Assembly: GCA_052035915.1 (NCBI GenBank)
Contig: JBPOHE010000085.1
Coordinates: forward strand, 1 to 57,383
DNA from: JBPOHE01 sp052035915
GTDB lineage: Bacteria > Pseudomonadota > Gammaproteobacteria > Chromatiales > Chromatiaceae
Direction: 5' to 3'
DNA: 57,383 bases
Shown here: positions 40,179 to 48,979 of the stretch, piece by piece
Layout: every line of letters begins with the position of its first letter
Position numbering within the stretch: position 1 is the first letter of the stretch
Translations under genes and position numbers: made by a program
Notes under the pieces: model-generated
What the model saw: only the letters and a program-made list of their open reading frames with translations
What the model was told of the DNA's origin: nothing
The model's database searches: none

Positions 40179-42023
40179 TTACAGCGGCAACCCCAGCATG
40201 AGATTGAAGGCACTGGCGTTACCCTCAGAGCGGGAGAAGCTGGAAGAAGCGCTCAGGTAAAGCTGAAGCGGTGACAGATCAATGCGCGCTCCGATCAGCC
40301 CCAGGCCGTATTCGCTGCCGGATTGGGAGACAGGCAAACTGTACCTCATGGGCGAACTGAGGATGCCGGCAGTCACGGAACGGTTTCCGGGATCCTGGGT
40401 GTTTTCGTAGCTCAACTGCACAAACGGCGCCCAGTTGATGCCCTGGGTACTAAGCTTGCCATAGGCCTGCCAACCCAGACTCCAGTGTTTCCAGCTCTGA
40501 TCCTGGGAGGAAAAGCGCATCGCGGTGAGGGGATCACCCTGCTCGGAAAAGGCGTCGACCTCTACCCTCTGGTAGGCATAACTGGCCAGAGGTCCAGTGA
40601 CGGCGTTGCCGACCTTGAAATTGTAACCGCCGCCAAGGCGGGCGCCCCACTGGGAACCGGAAGGGGAGGCGTGATTGAGGGCCTGGGCGATGCCCAAGGG
40701 GGTGCGACGCTTAGTGTCGTAATCGAGCCAGGTGTAGCTGGCGGTGAGATTGACATAGGCGTCGCCGAAGCGTAGGGCGCCGTAGCCGGAAAGCGCCAGC
40801 CCATCGTAGTCGAAACCCCCAAGGGAATGTCCGTAATCGAAGCTGTGACTCCCGTATCCCAGGGCGCCGCCGACCAGGGCGTGACCACCGAGCTGGTGAT
40901 CATAACCGATGGTGCCGCTCGTGCCGTCACCAGACAGACTCGGCGAGGTACTGTCGCCGTCCTGATCACTGGAACTGCGGTCGAGGTTCAGATAGAAGCC
41001 GCCGGAACCGCTGAAAAAGCCGCTCTGGAAGTCCCGCAGGCGGTTGTCCACCCCTCGCCACTGGGCGTTGAGGCTCTCCGTCGGCACCGCGGCGAGACGA
41101 CCGATCTGCTCCGGAGCACGTAGCAGACCGAGGCTGTAATCGGCGATGATCTGATGGGTGGCGGTGGTGGGATGAACCCCATCGGCGAAGATATAGGTTT
41201 GAGCGGCGTTGGGAGAGACTAGATTGGCCGGCTGGCACAACAGGGAGGGGACATTACAGGCCGGGCTCGTGGTATTGGTGAAACCGAAGCGCGCCGGATC
41301 GGTCAGCGCGGTATCGAGCAGGGCGCGAATATCGACATAGACCACATTGAGTTGCTGCCCCAGCAGAGCGGCCTGCAATGCCTCGTTGAACCCCAGACTC
41401 AGATTGGTGAATAACTGTGGAACCCCGGAGGCCGCCGCGTCCGGCGTGCGACCGATATCCGGCAAGGAGAACACCAGGATGGTTCGTGCCCCGGCCGCGC
41501 TCAGCCGAGCGACCTGCGCGGCCAGTTCCTGAGCCACCACCTCCGGCGACTGGGCACCGGGGACAGCGTCGGCGAGGGCGAAGATATCGTTCGCGCCCGC
41601 CCAGACCGCATAGAGCGCCCGGGGATCCGCTCGACCACCACCCAGGTAGAGATCGATTTGCTGGTCGACAGGTTGCGCCTGACTGATGAAGGGATTGGTC
41701 GGTGGATAACCGGGCGTAAGGGTCACCCTGGCCCCCCCCTGAGCATAATTGGTACCACCGACGGGGGTGAAGGGGGGATCCTGGGTGAAGACGGAAGCTG
41801 GCCCGATCGGACGGTGTAGCACTGATCCCAGAAAATCCACCCAGATCGGCCCGGGATTGGTGGTAAACCGCCCTCCCCCACCAAAAGCGTTTTGTACTGC
41901 GGGGAGATAGGTACCCGAATCCGAAAGGCTGTCGCCGAATACATACATCTGGCTGTAATTCGCGGCGGTGGCGCTGAGGCTCACGGCCAGTGAAACGACG
42001 GCGGAAAGGAGCTTGATACGCAT
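40179..42023 (-). CDS. GDSL esterase autotransporter (EstA-like)
   Basis: A 614-residue type Va autotransporter. A signal peptide (1-21, cleavage near SATA-ANYS) is followed by a GDSL/SGNH esterase passenger: FGDSLSDSG with nucleophile Ser32, the Gly-Ala-Asn-Asp block WAGANDIF, and the Asp-His pair in FADGVHPT. The last 260 residues form a beta-barrel domain of alternating strands ending in a hydrophobic FNLMLGLPL. The enzyme is expected on the outer face of the outer membrane and to cleave esters, as EstA of Pseudomonas does (linked to motility and rhamnolipid formation). It is transcribed alone. Confidence 0.92.
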   Translation of the reverse strand: MRIKLLSAVVSLAVSLSATAANYSQMYVFGDSLSDSGTYLPAVQNAFGGGGRFTTNPGPIWVDFLGSVLHRPIGPASVFTQDPPFTPVGGTNYAQGGARVTLTPGYPPTNPFISQAQPVDQQIDLYLGGGRADPRALYAVWAGANDIFALADAVPGAQSPEVVAQELAAQVARLSAAGARTILVFSLPDIGRTPDAAASGVPQLFTNLSLGFNEALQAALLGQQLNVVYVDIRALLDTALTDPARFGFTNTTSPACNVPSLLCQPANLVSPNAAQTYIFADGVHPTTATHQIIADYSLGLLRAPEQIGRLAAVPTESLNAQWRGVDNRLRDFQSGFFSGSGGFYLNLDRSSSDQDGDSTSPSLSGDGTSGTIGYDHQLGGHALVGGALGYGSHSFDYGHSLGGFDYDGLALSGYGALRFGDAYVNLTASYTWLDYDTKRRTPLGIAQALNHASPSGSQWGARLGGGYNFKVGNAVTGPLASYAYQRVEVDAFSEQGDPLTAMRFSSQDQSWKHWSLGWQAYGKLSTQGINWAPFVQLSYENTQDPGNRSVTAGILSSPMRYSLPVSQSGSEYGLGLIGARIDLSPLQLYLSASSSFSRSEGNASAFNLMLGLPL

Positions 42024-42418
42024 GGGTATGATCCTGGTAGGAGTGAGTTCGTTCTAGGCAATGGGAGCCGAGGACCGATTTCTGCTACCGCACTTCCCTG
42101 GCCGGCGGGGGCTGGGCTGGGGTTGGCGTCAGGGGGAATTCTCGCAAAGCCTCAAGACCAGGACAATCGACCGAAGCGGGGTAGATCTCCGCAGGGGACG
42201 GACAAACTTTACCGCGGTAACAAAACCCGCCGCCCGGTTCATGGGTATCCCAGGTTTCCCAGACCCGCCTCTGCCACTACAAACAACTGATCTGCATCAC
42301 TATATTTTCAGCCTGGTTGGCACTATAAAAGCTGCCGTGACTATCGGTGGGAGACGGAAGTAGATTAGCATCCCACGGCAAGATTAAAGATCAGGGCGCC
42401 TCAGGAAGGATAGGAATC
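42024..42418. other. 395-bp divergent intergenic region
   Basis: No gene is supported. It separates the esterase (minus) from the VIT/vWA gene (plus) and must hold both promoters. The only notable sites are the sigma54-like element at 42317-42332 and the strong ribosome site GGAAGGA before the GTG at 42419. The rest is G/C-rich with no clear repeat. Confidence 0.5.
42317..42332 (+). promoter_or_regulatory. Possible sigma54 (minus 24/minus 12) promoter
   Basis: TTGGCACTATAAAAGC has a perfect TTGGCAC minus 24 box and the required GG-N10-GC spacing, but its minus 12 box (AAGC) departs from TTGC. It lies 87 nt upstream of the vWA gene start. Confidence 0.35.
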
Positions 42419-44704
42419 GTGAACACAGCCAGGGCAAGCTACGGACTCATCAAGCACGGCGGAGAGGAAAGGCCCGTCCCCTTGGAAGGCACTCGGGTCC
42501 GAGGTCAACTGCAGGGCCTTCTCGCCGAAATCGAAATCACCCGACGCTATCGTCACGACAGCCTCCAGCCCCTGAAAAGGCCGGTCTATAGCTTCCGACT
42601 ACCGGTCGATGCCCTACTGCTCGGGGTAGAAGTCCAATTGGGAGAGCAACAACTCGTCAGTCGGGTGGTCGATCGCTCCCTGGCGGCCGAGGACATCAGG
42701 GAGACAGAGGACAACGTCCGATCGGCGATCTGGCTCGAACAATCCAAGCCCGGCCTGTACCGTCTCACCCTGGGTCATCTGGAACCTGGTCTGTCGATCT
42801 GCCTGGTCTATCGCTTTGCGATGCTGTTGCGTTACAGCGGACGGACGCTGCGACTTGGCCTACCTCTCGGGCCCATCCCGGGTGACCATGCCCCCCGGCC
42901 CCACCCAGAGCCCGGAACGCTGAACGCGCCCCTACTCGACCTGGAACTCAGTCTACCGGTCGAACTTGCCCAGAGCGATATCAGTTCCCCTTCCCACGGT
43001 GTCGGGATCAGATTGGTCGGAGAGGAAAGCCGGATCCATCACCTCTCGACCCAGGGAGCGGAGCGAGACTTTTTGCTCCTGATCGATACCCAGTCTCTCC
43101 CCAGGACGCCCGCGATGCTCGCCGAGGATAAGGACGGCTGGGTGGTTCATGCCGCTTTCCGTCCCGCCTTACCCTCGTCTTTCATCGCCGCGCCACGCAG
43201 CATCCAATTGCTGCTGGACTGTTCGGGTTCCATGAACGGTACCGCCATAGCCCAGGCCCGCTCAGCCTTGCTGGCCATTTTGGAGACGCTACGACCCGAA
43301 GACAGATTTTCCCTGTTGCGTTTCGGCAGTTCCATCGACGCCCTGGTCCCCAACCTATTACCGGCGAGTCGCCATCAGATCGATCGGGTGCGGCAATTGG
43401 TATCGCAAATCCAGGCCGATCTCGGCGGCACCGAACTGTTAGCGGCGCTCACCCATGTCCTTGAGCAACAGGTCGACGAGTCCTGTCCCACGGATGTGCT
43501 AATCATCACCGACGGGGAGATGTGGGAGGAGAGCGATCAACTGAGCCAAGTCATCGAGCTGGCCCGGATCAACCAGCGACGCCTCTTTGCCGTCGGCGTC
43601 GGCACGAAGGTCTGCATTCCCATGTTACGCGCCCTGTCCGGGCAAACCGGTGGCGCCCTCGACCTGGTCGATCCGGGCGAAGGCATGGCCGAGCGCATCT
43701 ATCGCCACTTTGAACGTCTTTACGCACCACGGTTTACCCATATCCAAGCGGATTGGCCCGGGGCACCCGACTGGGCCGAACAACCCGACACGGCCTTTGC
43801 GGGGGATACCCTGCATCTGTTCGCCCATTATCCTCACCGCCCCCAAGGACCCGTTATCCTGCGCGCCGAAGCGACGGGGCACCAGGAGGTGATCGAAAAT
43901 GTCGAGATGGCCTTGTGGGAGGTGTCCCCAGGCTGGATGACTCCAGCCAGATACTGTGCCGCGGTTCGATTGACGCAGCTCGGTGACTCGGCAGCGGCCA
44001 CCACTCTGGCCCTCGAATACCAGCTCCTGAGTCCGGCTACTGCCTGCCTGTTGGCGCCGAAATCAGATGGCGAAGAGAACATCGGGGTTCTCTCGATCAG
44101 GCCGGACCAACCCCCGCCTGACATTGGCGGCTGGAAGGAGGCCTTCCCTAGCATCATGGCACCGCTTCTGTCCTCCAGGCCGGAAGCCCAGGCCGCCAGG
44201 AGCTGTATCGAGATCGATCCCTTGCCCGATGACGCTTATAGGGTCAGCGGCTGGGGTGAGGCGTTCGAGTTTCTGGCCGCCCCCCAGGGGCCTCCCTGGA
44301 ATCCCCAGACGACTCCATCATCCGGATCGGGGAAAGACCTCGATAACCCCCAGAGCTGGAACGAGTTATTGGAGGTTTTCACGGCTTTCCTGGAGACGGC
44401 CACGGGTCAGATCCGGGAGCGGCGGGTCTTCACCCACCAGGGGGCGGGCCTGCCCCGGGAATGGGCCGAGACCCTCATGCATCTGGCCGGGCGTTTCGGT
44501 TCCGAGGGAAAGCGACTTTTGCTCATCGCCTTTCTCAACGCCTTGCTTGAAGTGGTCCCGGAAGCCTTCCCAAACAAACTGGGATGGCTAGTGCACACCA
44601 AGGCCAAGGATCTGTCGCTACCGGACCAGGTCGAACAACGCCTGCTGGAGTTGTTTTCCCTGATCAAGACCGAGATCGGCGTCAACTATCCTTGGGGTTC
44701 CTGA
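42419..44704 (+). CDS. VIT and von Willebrand factor A domain protein
   Basis: A 761-residue protein related to inter-alpha-trypsin inhibitor-like bacterial proteins. A VIT-type N-terminal domain (about 10-150, with VRGQLQGLLAEIEITRRYRH and PVYSFRLPVDALL) precedes a vWA domain whose metal-binding MIDAS motif is LLLDCSGSMNG (Asp near 267), with a TDGEMW segment later. The C-terminal 250 residues are unassigned. No signal peptide is visible, so it is probably cytoplasmic. GTG at 42419 is selected because GGAAGGA lies 9 nt before it. Such proteins often bind metal-dependent ligands or scaffold complexes; the partner is unknown. Confidence 0.85.
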   Translation: MNTARASYGLIKHGGEERPVPLEGTRVRGQLQGLLAEIEITRRYRHDSLQPLKRPVYSFRLPVDALLLGVEVQLGEQQLVSRVVDRSLAAEDIRETEDNVRSAIWLEQSKPGLYRLTLGHLEPGLSICLVYRFAMLLRYSGRTLRLGLPLGPIPGDHAPRPHPEPGTLNAPLLDLELSLPVELAQSDISSPSHGVGIRLVGEESRIHHLSTQGAERDFLLLIDTQSLPRTPAMLAEDKDGWVVHAAFRPALPSSFIAAPRSIQLLLDCSGSMNGTAIAQARSALLAILETLRPEDRFSLLRFGSSIDALVPNLLPASRHQIDRVRQLVSQIQADLGGTELLAALTHVLEQQVDESCPTDVLIITDGEMWEESDQLSQVIELARINQRRLFAVGVGTKVCIPMLRALSGQTGGALDLVDPGEGMAERIYRHFERLYAPRFTHIQADWPGAPDWAEQPDTAFAGDTLHLFAHYPHRPQGPVILRAEATGHQEVIENVEMALWEVSPGWMTPARYCAAVRLTQLGDSAAATTLALEYQLLSPATACLLAPKSDGEENIGVLSIRPDQPPPDIGGWKEAFPSIMAPLLSSRPEAQAARSCIEIDPLPDDAYRVSGWGEAFEFLAAPQGPPWNPQTTPSSGSGKDLDNPQSWNELLEVFTAFLETATGQIRERRVFTHQGAGLPREWAETLMHLAGRFGSEGKRLLLIAFLNALLEVVPEAFPNKLGWLVHTKAKDLSLPDQVEQRLLELFSLIKTEIGVNYPWGS

Positions 44705-44728
44705 TCCCTTCCCGGTCGAAACACTTCG

Positions 44729-45469
44729 TCAAAGATCGGCGGAGGGCGCGCTAGAAGGCCCGCTGATCTCTCCCAGGGCGGCCATCACCTGGGCGAAATT
44801 GTCCAGGGGAATCGCGAAAGGCAACCGCTTCAATCCCTCATTCTGGCGCAGATCCAAGCCCCAGGCGTCCACACCCACCGCCGCGCAATCCGGACAGATC
44901 GCCTGCCGGGTCGAGATCGGTAGGCGCGGGCGTTCCTTGCCGAGTTCCGCCTGGAGATTGTGGTTCAGATCGCGCAACAACAACTCCTCCTCCCGAGGTT
45001 GGAAAGGATTGGCGGCGATCAGTCGCTCCGTGTCCAACCAGCGGGCAAGCCCGAAACCGGCGACGATATGGGCACGCTCCGTCCGCAGGCGATAAAAGCG
45101 GAAATTGAGCCGTCCGAAATAGTGTCGGCCGTCCGGGTAATACCTGTGATAGCGGTTGATGGCGTCGGATTCTCCATCCGCGACAGCTTCCATCAGCCCG
45201 AGCAGACACAGCCTGGGGCGCTGGAGCGGGTCGCCGCTTCCACTTTCGACCAGGGTCAGGGAGACATGCAGGTCGGCCTCCAGGTTGCGGCTGTGTTGGG
45301 CCAGGTGGCTGAGCAGGAACAGGGGCCAACCCCGATAATCCAGGCAAAAGGTCACCAGCGAGCCGAAAGGATAGCCCGGCATGGCCTGAGACCGGGTCGA
45401 GAGAATACCGAAAAAGCTGCCGGCCAGGAGTTGCCGGGCGGAATCGATGGGATCTGGGTGAGCTGACAT
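44729..45469 (-). CDS. HugZ/HutZ family haem-utilisation protein
   Basis: A 246-residue split-barrel protein of the HugZ family. The N-terminal FMN-binding-like barrel has LLAGSFFGILSTRSQAMPGYPFGS and VSLTLVE, and the hallmark FYRLRTERAHIVAGFGLARWLD is followed by the C-terminal DUF2470-like half (HNLQAELG... VGVDAWGLDLR). HugZ-type proteins degrade or bind haem without being classical haem oxygenases. The gene follows tonB in the same direction, 78 nt downstream, as in haem-uptake clusters. The ATG at 45469 is preferred to one at 45496. No Fur box was recognised. Confidence 0.85.
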   Translation of the reverse strand: MSAHPDPIDSARQLLAGSFFGILSTRSQAMPGYPFGSLVTFCLDYRGWPLFLLSHLAQHSRNLEADLHVSLTLVESGSGDPLQRPRLCLLGLMEAVADGESDAINRYHRYYPDGRHYFGRLNFRFYRLRTERAHIVAGFGLARWLDTERLIAANPFQPREEELLLRDLNHNLQAELGKERPRLPISTRQAICPDCAAVGVDAWGLDLRQNEGLKRLPFAIPLDNFAQVMAALGEISGPSSAPSADL

Positions 45470-45547
45470 GGGTCTCCGTGCTCGGCTATACAACACATCT
45501 GGATGGGCGGCTGACGAGGTGACCCGCGCCGGGGGAAATTGCCTTGG

Positions 45548-46387
45548 CTAGCGCCGATTATCCAGGATTGCAAAGCTGATAGGGACTTTTAGTTCCCAGC
45601 GCGCCCGCTGGAGTTCCCGGGGGATGGGCTGAAAACGACCGAGCCGCTCCACGGCGGCCACAGCCGCCGCGTCGATAGCGGCAAACCCCGAACCGGTGTC
45701 GATGCGTACCTGATGGATGAGGCCATCGGCTTCGAGCACGAAGGCGATCAGCACCGTGCCTTCCTCTTGACGACGGCGGGCGCTGTCGGGGTAGTACTTG
45801 TTGGCGGCGATGGCGGACCTCAGGGCGGCGAGATAACCGCTACGAAGTTCGGCCAGATCCGGTGGCGGGATAGCGGGCGCGGCGACAGGAGCGGACGACG
45901 CAGGCAGCGGTGCCGGACCTGGGGGAGCCATCCCGAGCAAAGCGATCTCAGGGGCCGCCTGGGTCGTCTCTGTCCTGGGGGAAACCGCCTTGGGTCTAGC
46001 CTTCGAGGACAACGTTTGGGCCTCGGTTTTTGGTTTTGCCCTGGGCTTGGGTTCGGAGATGGCCCTGGGGGATGTCCGGGGCTCGATCCTTGGCGATGGT
46101 TTCAGATCAGGTCGTTGGTCAGGTTCTGATTCTAACGGCGGAGGTCCGGGAACGGATTCTGGGGCTTCCGGGATCGCGTTCGTAGGGATTTGGGCCGGAC
46201 TGGACGGCACCGCCTCGGGGTCGGCGAACATGGCCAGATCAATGGGAACGGCACGTTCGGCAAGAGTGGTTGAAGGCATTTCCGGTCTGGCGGCGAGCCC
46301 GATCCAGACCAGGACCAAGGCCAGGTGCAGCAAAGCGGAGGCGAGAAATCCCAGTGCTCCGCAACGCCGTCGGATCCTGGCGTTCAC
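45548..46387 (-). CDS. tonB: TonB energy transducer
   Basis: A 279-residue TonB-type protein. A single N-terminal membrane helix (about 12-32, LGFLASALLHLALVLVWIGL) carries the His that ExbD needs. A long Pro/Lys/Glu-rich periplasmic linker (40-165) and a C-terminal TonB domain follow, with YYPDSARRRQEEGTVLIAFV, then DAAAVAAVERLGRFQPIP. It transmits the proton motive force to outer membrane receptors. It overlaps exbD (ATGA). No TonB-dependent receptor lies in this window, so the cognate receptor must be elsewhere. Confidence 0.93.
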   Translation of the reverse strand: MNARIRRRCGALGFLASALLHLALVLVWIGLAARPEMPSTTLAERAVPIDLAMFADPEAVPSSPAQIPTNAIPEAPESVPGPPPLESEPDQRPDLKPSPRIEPRTSPRAISEPKPRAKPKTEAQTLSSKARPKAVSPRTETTQAAPEIALLGMAPPGPAPLPASSAPVAAPAIPPPDLAELRSGYLAALRSAIAANKYYPDSARRRQEEGTVLIAFVLEADGLIHQVRIDTGSGFAAIDAAAVAAVERLGRFQPIPRELQRARWELKVPISFAILDNRR

Positions 46388-46761
46388 TTGGCCTGCTGGG
46401 TGAGGATGCTGAGACGTTCCAGACGGTGACTTTTCAGCAGATCGACGAGGGTAACAAAGCGCCCGAAAGACACCCGCCCATCCACCCGCAACACCAGGAG
46501 GTTGGCCGGGTCCACGGTGGCCAGCCGCTGATCGAGAGTATCCAATTCGATGGGCTGTTGATCGAGATAGATCCGCTCCTGCTGGTCGATGGCAATCTCG
46601 ATGGGCGTTTCCGCTGGCCCTTGTATCTGATTTTTCGCCTCTGGGAGTCTGATCTCCAACTTCCCCTGGGCGATGAAGGTCGCGGTGGTGAGGACGATGG
46701 CCAGCAACACCAACATGATGTCGATGAAGGGGATGACGTTGATGCTCTCAAACCGCTTCAT
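46384..46761 (-). CDS. exbD: Biopolymer transport protein ExbD
   Basis: A 125-residue ExbD with one N-terminal membrane helix carrying the essential proton-path Asp (SINVIPFIDIMLVLLAIVL), then a periplasmic domain with DQQERIYLDQQPIE and VLRVDGRVSFGRFVTLVDLL. It works with ExbB to energise TonB. It overlaps both neighbours by 4 nt. Confidence 0.94.
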   Translation of the reverse strand: MKRFESINVIPFIDIMLVLLAIVLTTATFIAQGKLEIRLPEAKNQIQGPAETPIEIAIDQQERIYLDQQPIELDTLDQRLATVDPANLLVLRVDGRVSFGRFVTLVDLLKSHRLERLSILTQQAK

Positions 46762-47183
46762 CTCCCTAACCCCTTCCGCCAGCGCACCTTGAGCACTTCC
46801 ACCCGGCGCAACAGGGCATTGAAAAGAATGATGGCCGGGATCGCCACCACCAGCCCCAGAGCGGTCGCTTTGAGGGCAAAGGCGAGGCCGAGCATGATGC
46901 TACTGGTGTCCAGACGGCCCTGGGTACCGATGTCGTAAAAGGTCAGCAGGATGCCGAGTACGGTTCCCAGCAGCCCCACATAGGGCGCGTTGGCGCCAAT
47001 GGAAGCGATCAGGGTCAGGTGACGGGTAAGGTCGAGGTCGAGTTCTTCAAGTTGCTCGAAGTGGCTGAGGTCCACCCGACGGAAATAGAGTAGACGCTCG
47101 ATACCGAACCAGAGCATGAGAAAACTCATGCCGCCGAGGATGCCCAGGATGCCGTAATCCAGGTATTCACGGAGAAATTCCAT
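46758..47183 (-). CDS. exbB: ExbB/TolQ/MotA family proton channel (short ExbB)
   Basis: A 141-residue protein, short for ExbB (E. coli 244). It keeps the channel helices GANAPYVGLLGTVLGILLTF and ALKATALGLVVAIPAIILFNALL and one N-terminal helix, giving three membrane segments. The family lacks the extra N-terminal region in many gammaproteobacteria, so this is a variant rather than a truncation. It is the first of the exbB-exbD-tonB set and starts 25 nt after dctM, so it may be co-transcribed with the TRAP genes. Confidence 0.92.
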   Translation of the reverse strand: MEFLREYLDYGILGILGGMSFLMLWFGIERLLYFRRVDLSHFEQLEELDLDLTRHLTLIASIGANAPYVGLLGTVLGILLTFYDIGTQGRLDTSSIMLGLAFALKATALGLVVAIPAIILFNALLRRVEVLKVRWRKGLGR

Positions 47184-47208
47184 AACAGCTCTTTCGGGTT
47201 GTTGGCGA

Positions 47209-48483
47209 TTAGCGACCGATGAGGGCCAGCGATAGACCTGGCCAGTAGGTGATGATGAGTACCGCGAGCAGCAAGAGACCGAACCAAGGCAGAGTGGCGA
47301 TAAAGAGTTCGGTCATGGGGCGATGAAAGCGATAGCTGGCAATGAAGAGATTGAGCCCCACCGGCGGCGTGAAATAGCCGATCTGCATATTGGCGAGAAA
47401 GATGATGCCGAGGTGGACAGGGTCGATGCCATAACCGACGGCCACTGGGAGCAGCAAGGGGACCATGAGCACCAACGCCGAGAAGATGTCCAACGCCATG
47501 CCCAGTATCAGGAGAAAGAGATTCAGCAGTAACAGAAAGGTGAGCCGGTCTTCCACCAGATGGCGAATGCTTTGGAACAGACGGCTCGGGATCTGAGCGT
47601 CGATCAAATAATTGGTGGAGGCCAGGGAGGCACCGAGGATCACCAGGATACCGCCTACCATCACCATGGATTCCCTGACGATGCCCGGCAACCGGACGAG
47701 TGGGATCTCACGGCGGATGACCAGGGTCAGCAGCAGCACATAGCCGGCGGTCACCGCGGCGGCCTCGGACACGGCGAAATAGCCGCTGTAGATGCCGGCC
47801 AGCACCAGAATGGGCAACGGCAGATCCCAGGCGCTCTCCCGCAAGGACTGTCGGGCAGCGGCCCAGGTGAAGGGATAGCGCGGCAGCTCCCGATGGCTCC
47901 AGAGACTCCAACCAGCCAGGAGGACCAACATCAGCAGCGCTGGCAACAAACCGGCGAGGAACATCTCGTCCACACTCAGCGTGCGGCCGATCCCCAGTTG
48001 CTGGGCGACGACGGCATAGAGGATCAAGGGCAGCGCCGGGGCCAGCAACAGACCCAGACTGCCCGAGGTGGTTACCAGGCCCAGGCTGAAAGACTCCCGA
48101 TAACCTCCCTGCACCAGGGCCGGATAAAGCAGGGCGCCGAGGGCGACGATGGTGACCCCGGAGGCCCCGGTGAAGGCGGTAAAGAGCGCGCAGGCCACCA
48201 GGGATACCAGGGCAAGGCCGCCCGGAAGCCAACCGAGTAGGGCCTGGGTGAGCCGCACCAGACGCCTGGGGGCATCGCTCTCGCTCAGCAGATAACCAGC
48301 GAAGGTGAAGAGCGGGATGGCCACCAGCACCGGCATCTCGGCGAGACGATAAAACTCGATGGCCACCACCGAGAGATCGATCTGGTTGGCGTAAAAACCC
48401 AACAAGGCGCTGGCGCCGATGATGGTAAACAGGGGGGCGCCGAGCAACGCCAGCAACAAGAGGCCCAGGGCGGTCAGGATCAA
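47209..48483 (-). CDS. dctM: TRAP transporter large permease (DctM)
   Basis: A 424-residue permease with about 12 membrane segments. The family pattern is present: FTFAGYLLSESDAPRRLVRL near the N-terminus, then GASGVTIVALGALLYPALVQGGY, GILVILGASLAS, and the C-terminal IFLANMQIGYFTPPVGLNLFIA. It imports an anion bound by the DctP protein, driven by the sodium or proton gradient. The start overlaps dctQ by 4 nt (ATGA). The substrate is unknown. Confidence 0.94.
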   Translation of the reverse strand: MILTALGLLLLALLGAPLFTIIGASALLGFYANQIDLSVVAIEFYRLAEMPVLVAIPLFTFAGYLLSESDAPRRLVRLTQALLGWLPGGLALVSLVACALFTAFTGASGVTIVALGALLYPALVQGGYRESFSLGLVTTSGSLGLLLAPALPLILYAVVAQQLGIGRTLSVDEMFLAGLLPALLMLVLLAGWSLWSHRELPRYPFTWAAARQSLRESAWDLPLPILVLAGIYSGYFAVSEAAAVTAGYVLLLTLVIRREIPLVRLPGIVRESMVMVGGILVILGASLASTNYLIDAQIPSRLFQSIRHLVEDRLTFLLLLNLFLLILGMALDIFSALVLMVPLLLPVAVGYGIDPVHLGIIFLANMQIGYFTPPVGLNLFIASYRFHRPMTELFIATLPWFGLLLLAVLIITYWPGLSLALIGR

Positions 48484-48974
48484 GGGGGAACGTCCGCGGG
48501 TGACGCCGGGCCGAGGCTCTGGAGGAAAAAGCGGATCGCCATGACCCCGAAGCCGAGGGGAAGGATGATCTCAGCCAGCCAGGATGGAATTTGGGGCAGG
48601 AGCAGGCTGCCGCTCTCCCATTCCTGACGCACAAAGCGGGCGCTGTGCCAGGCGAGCAGGGCGCAACTGCCGCCGGCAAAGGCATCGGTGAGACGTCGCG
48701 CCGATCGCTGGAGGCCGGGCGGCAGAAACCAGGTTAGCAGGTCGATGCGGATATGGTTGGCGTCCCGGGTCGCCGCCATGGCGCCGAGCAAGCCGACCCA
48801 GAGCACCATGAGGCGTAGCAGCGGATCGCCCCAGGAGAGGCTGGTCAGCCAGAGATTGCGCAGGATGATCTGGGTCAGGGAAAGACCGACCAAACCGCCG
48901 AGGAGAATGACCAGCAGCGCGTCTTCGAGTCGGTGCACCAACCGCCCGAGCCGATCAGTCCAACGCACCGCCAT
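48480..48974 (-). CDS. dctQ: TRAP transporter small permease (DctQ)
   Basis: A 164-residue protein with four hydrophobic segments and the DctQ pattern (LEDALLVILLGGLVGLSLTQ, WGDPLLRLMVLWVGLLGAMA, HIRIDLLTWFLPP). The ATG at 48974 is used; it lies 5 nt after the dctP stop. A frame open to 49097 would lie within dctP and is Gly/Arg-rich shadow coding. It partners the large permease. Confidence 0.9.
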   Translation of the reverse strand: MAVRWTDRLGRLVHRLEDALLVILLGGLVGLSLTQIILRNLWLTSLSWGDPLLRLMVLWVGLLGAMAATRDANHIRIDLLTWFLPPGLQRSARRLTDAFAGGSCALLAWHSARFVRQEWESGSLLLPQIPSWLAEIILPLGFGVMAIRFFLQSLGPASPADVPP

Positions 48975-48979
48975 CGCAC

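Noticed and set aside
45470..45547. Fur box between tonB and hugZ
   Set aside because: I looked for GATAATGATAATCATTATC-like sequence and saw none.
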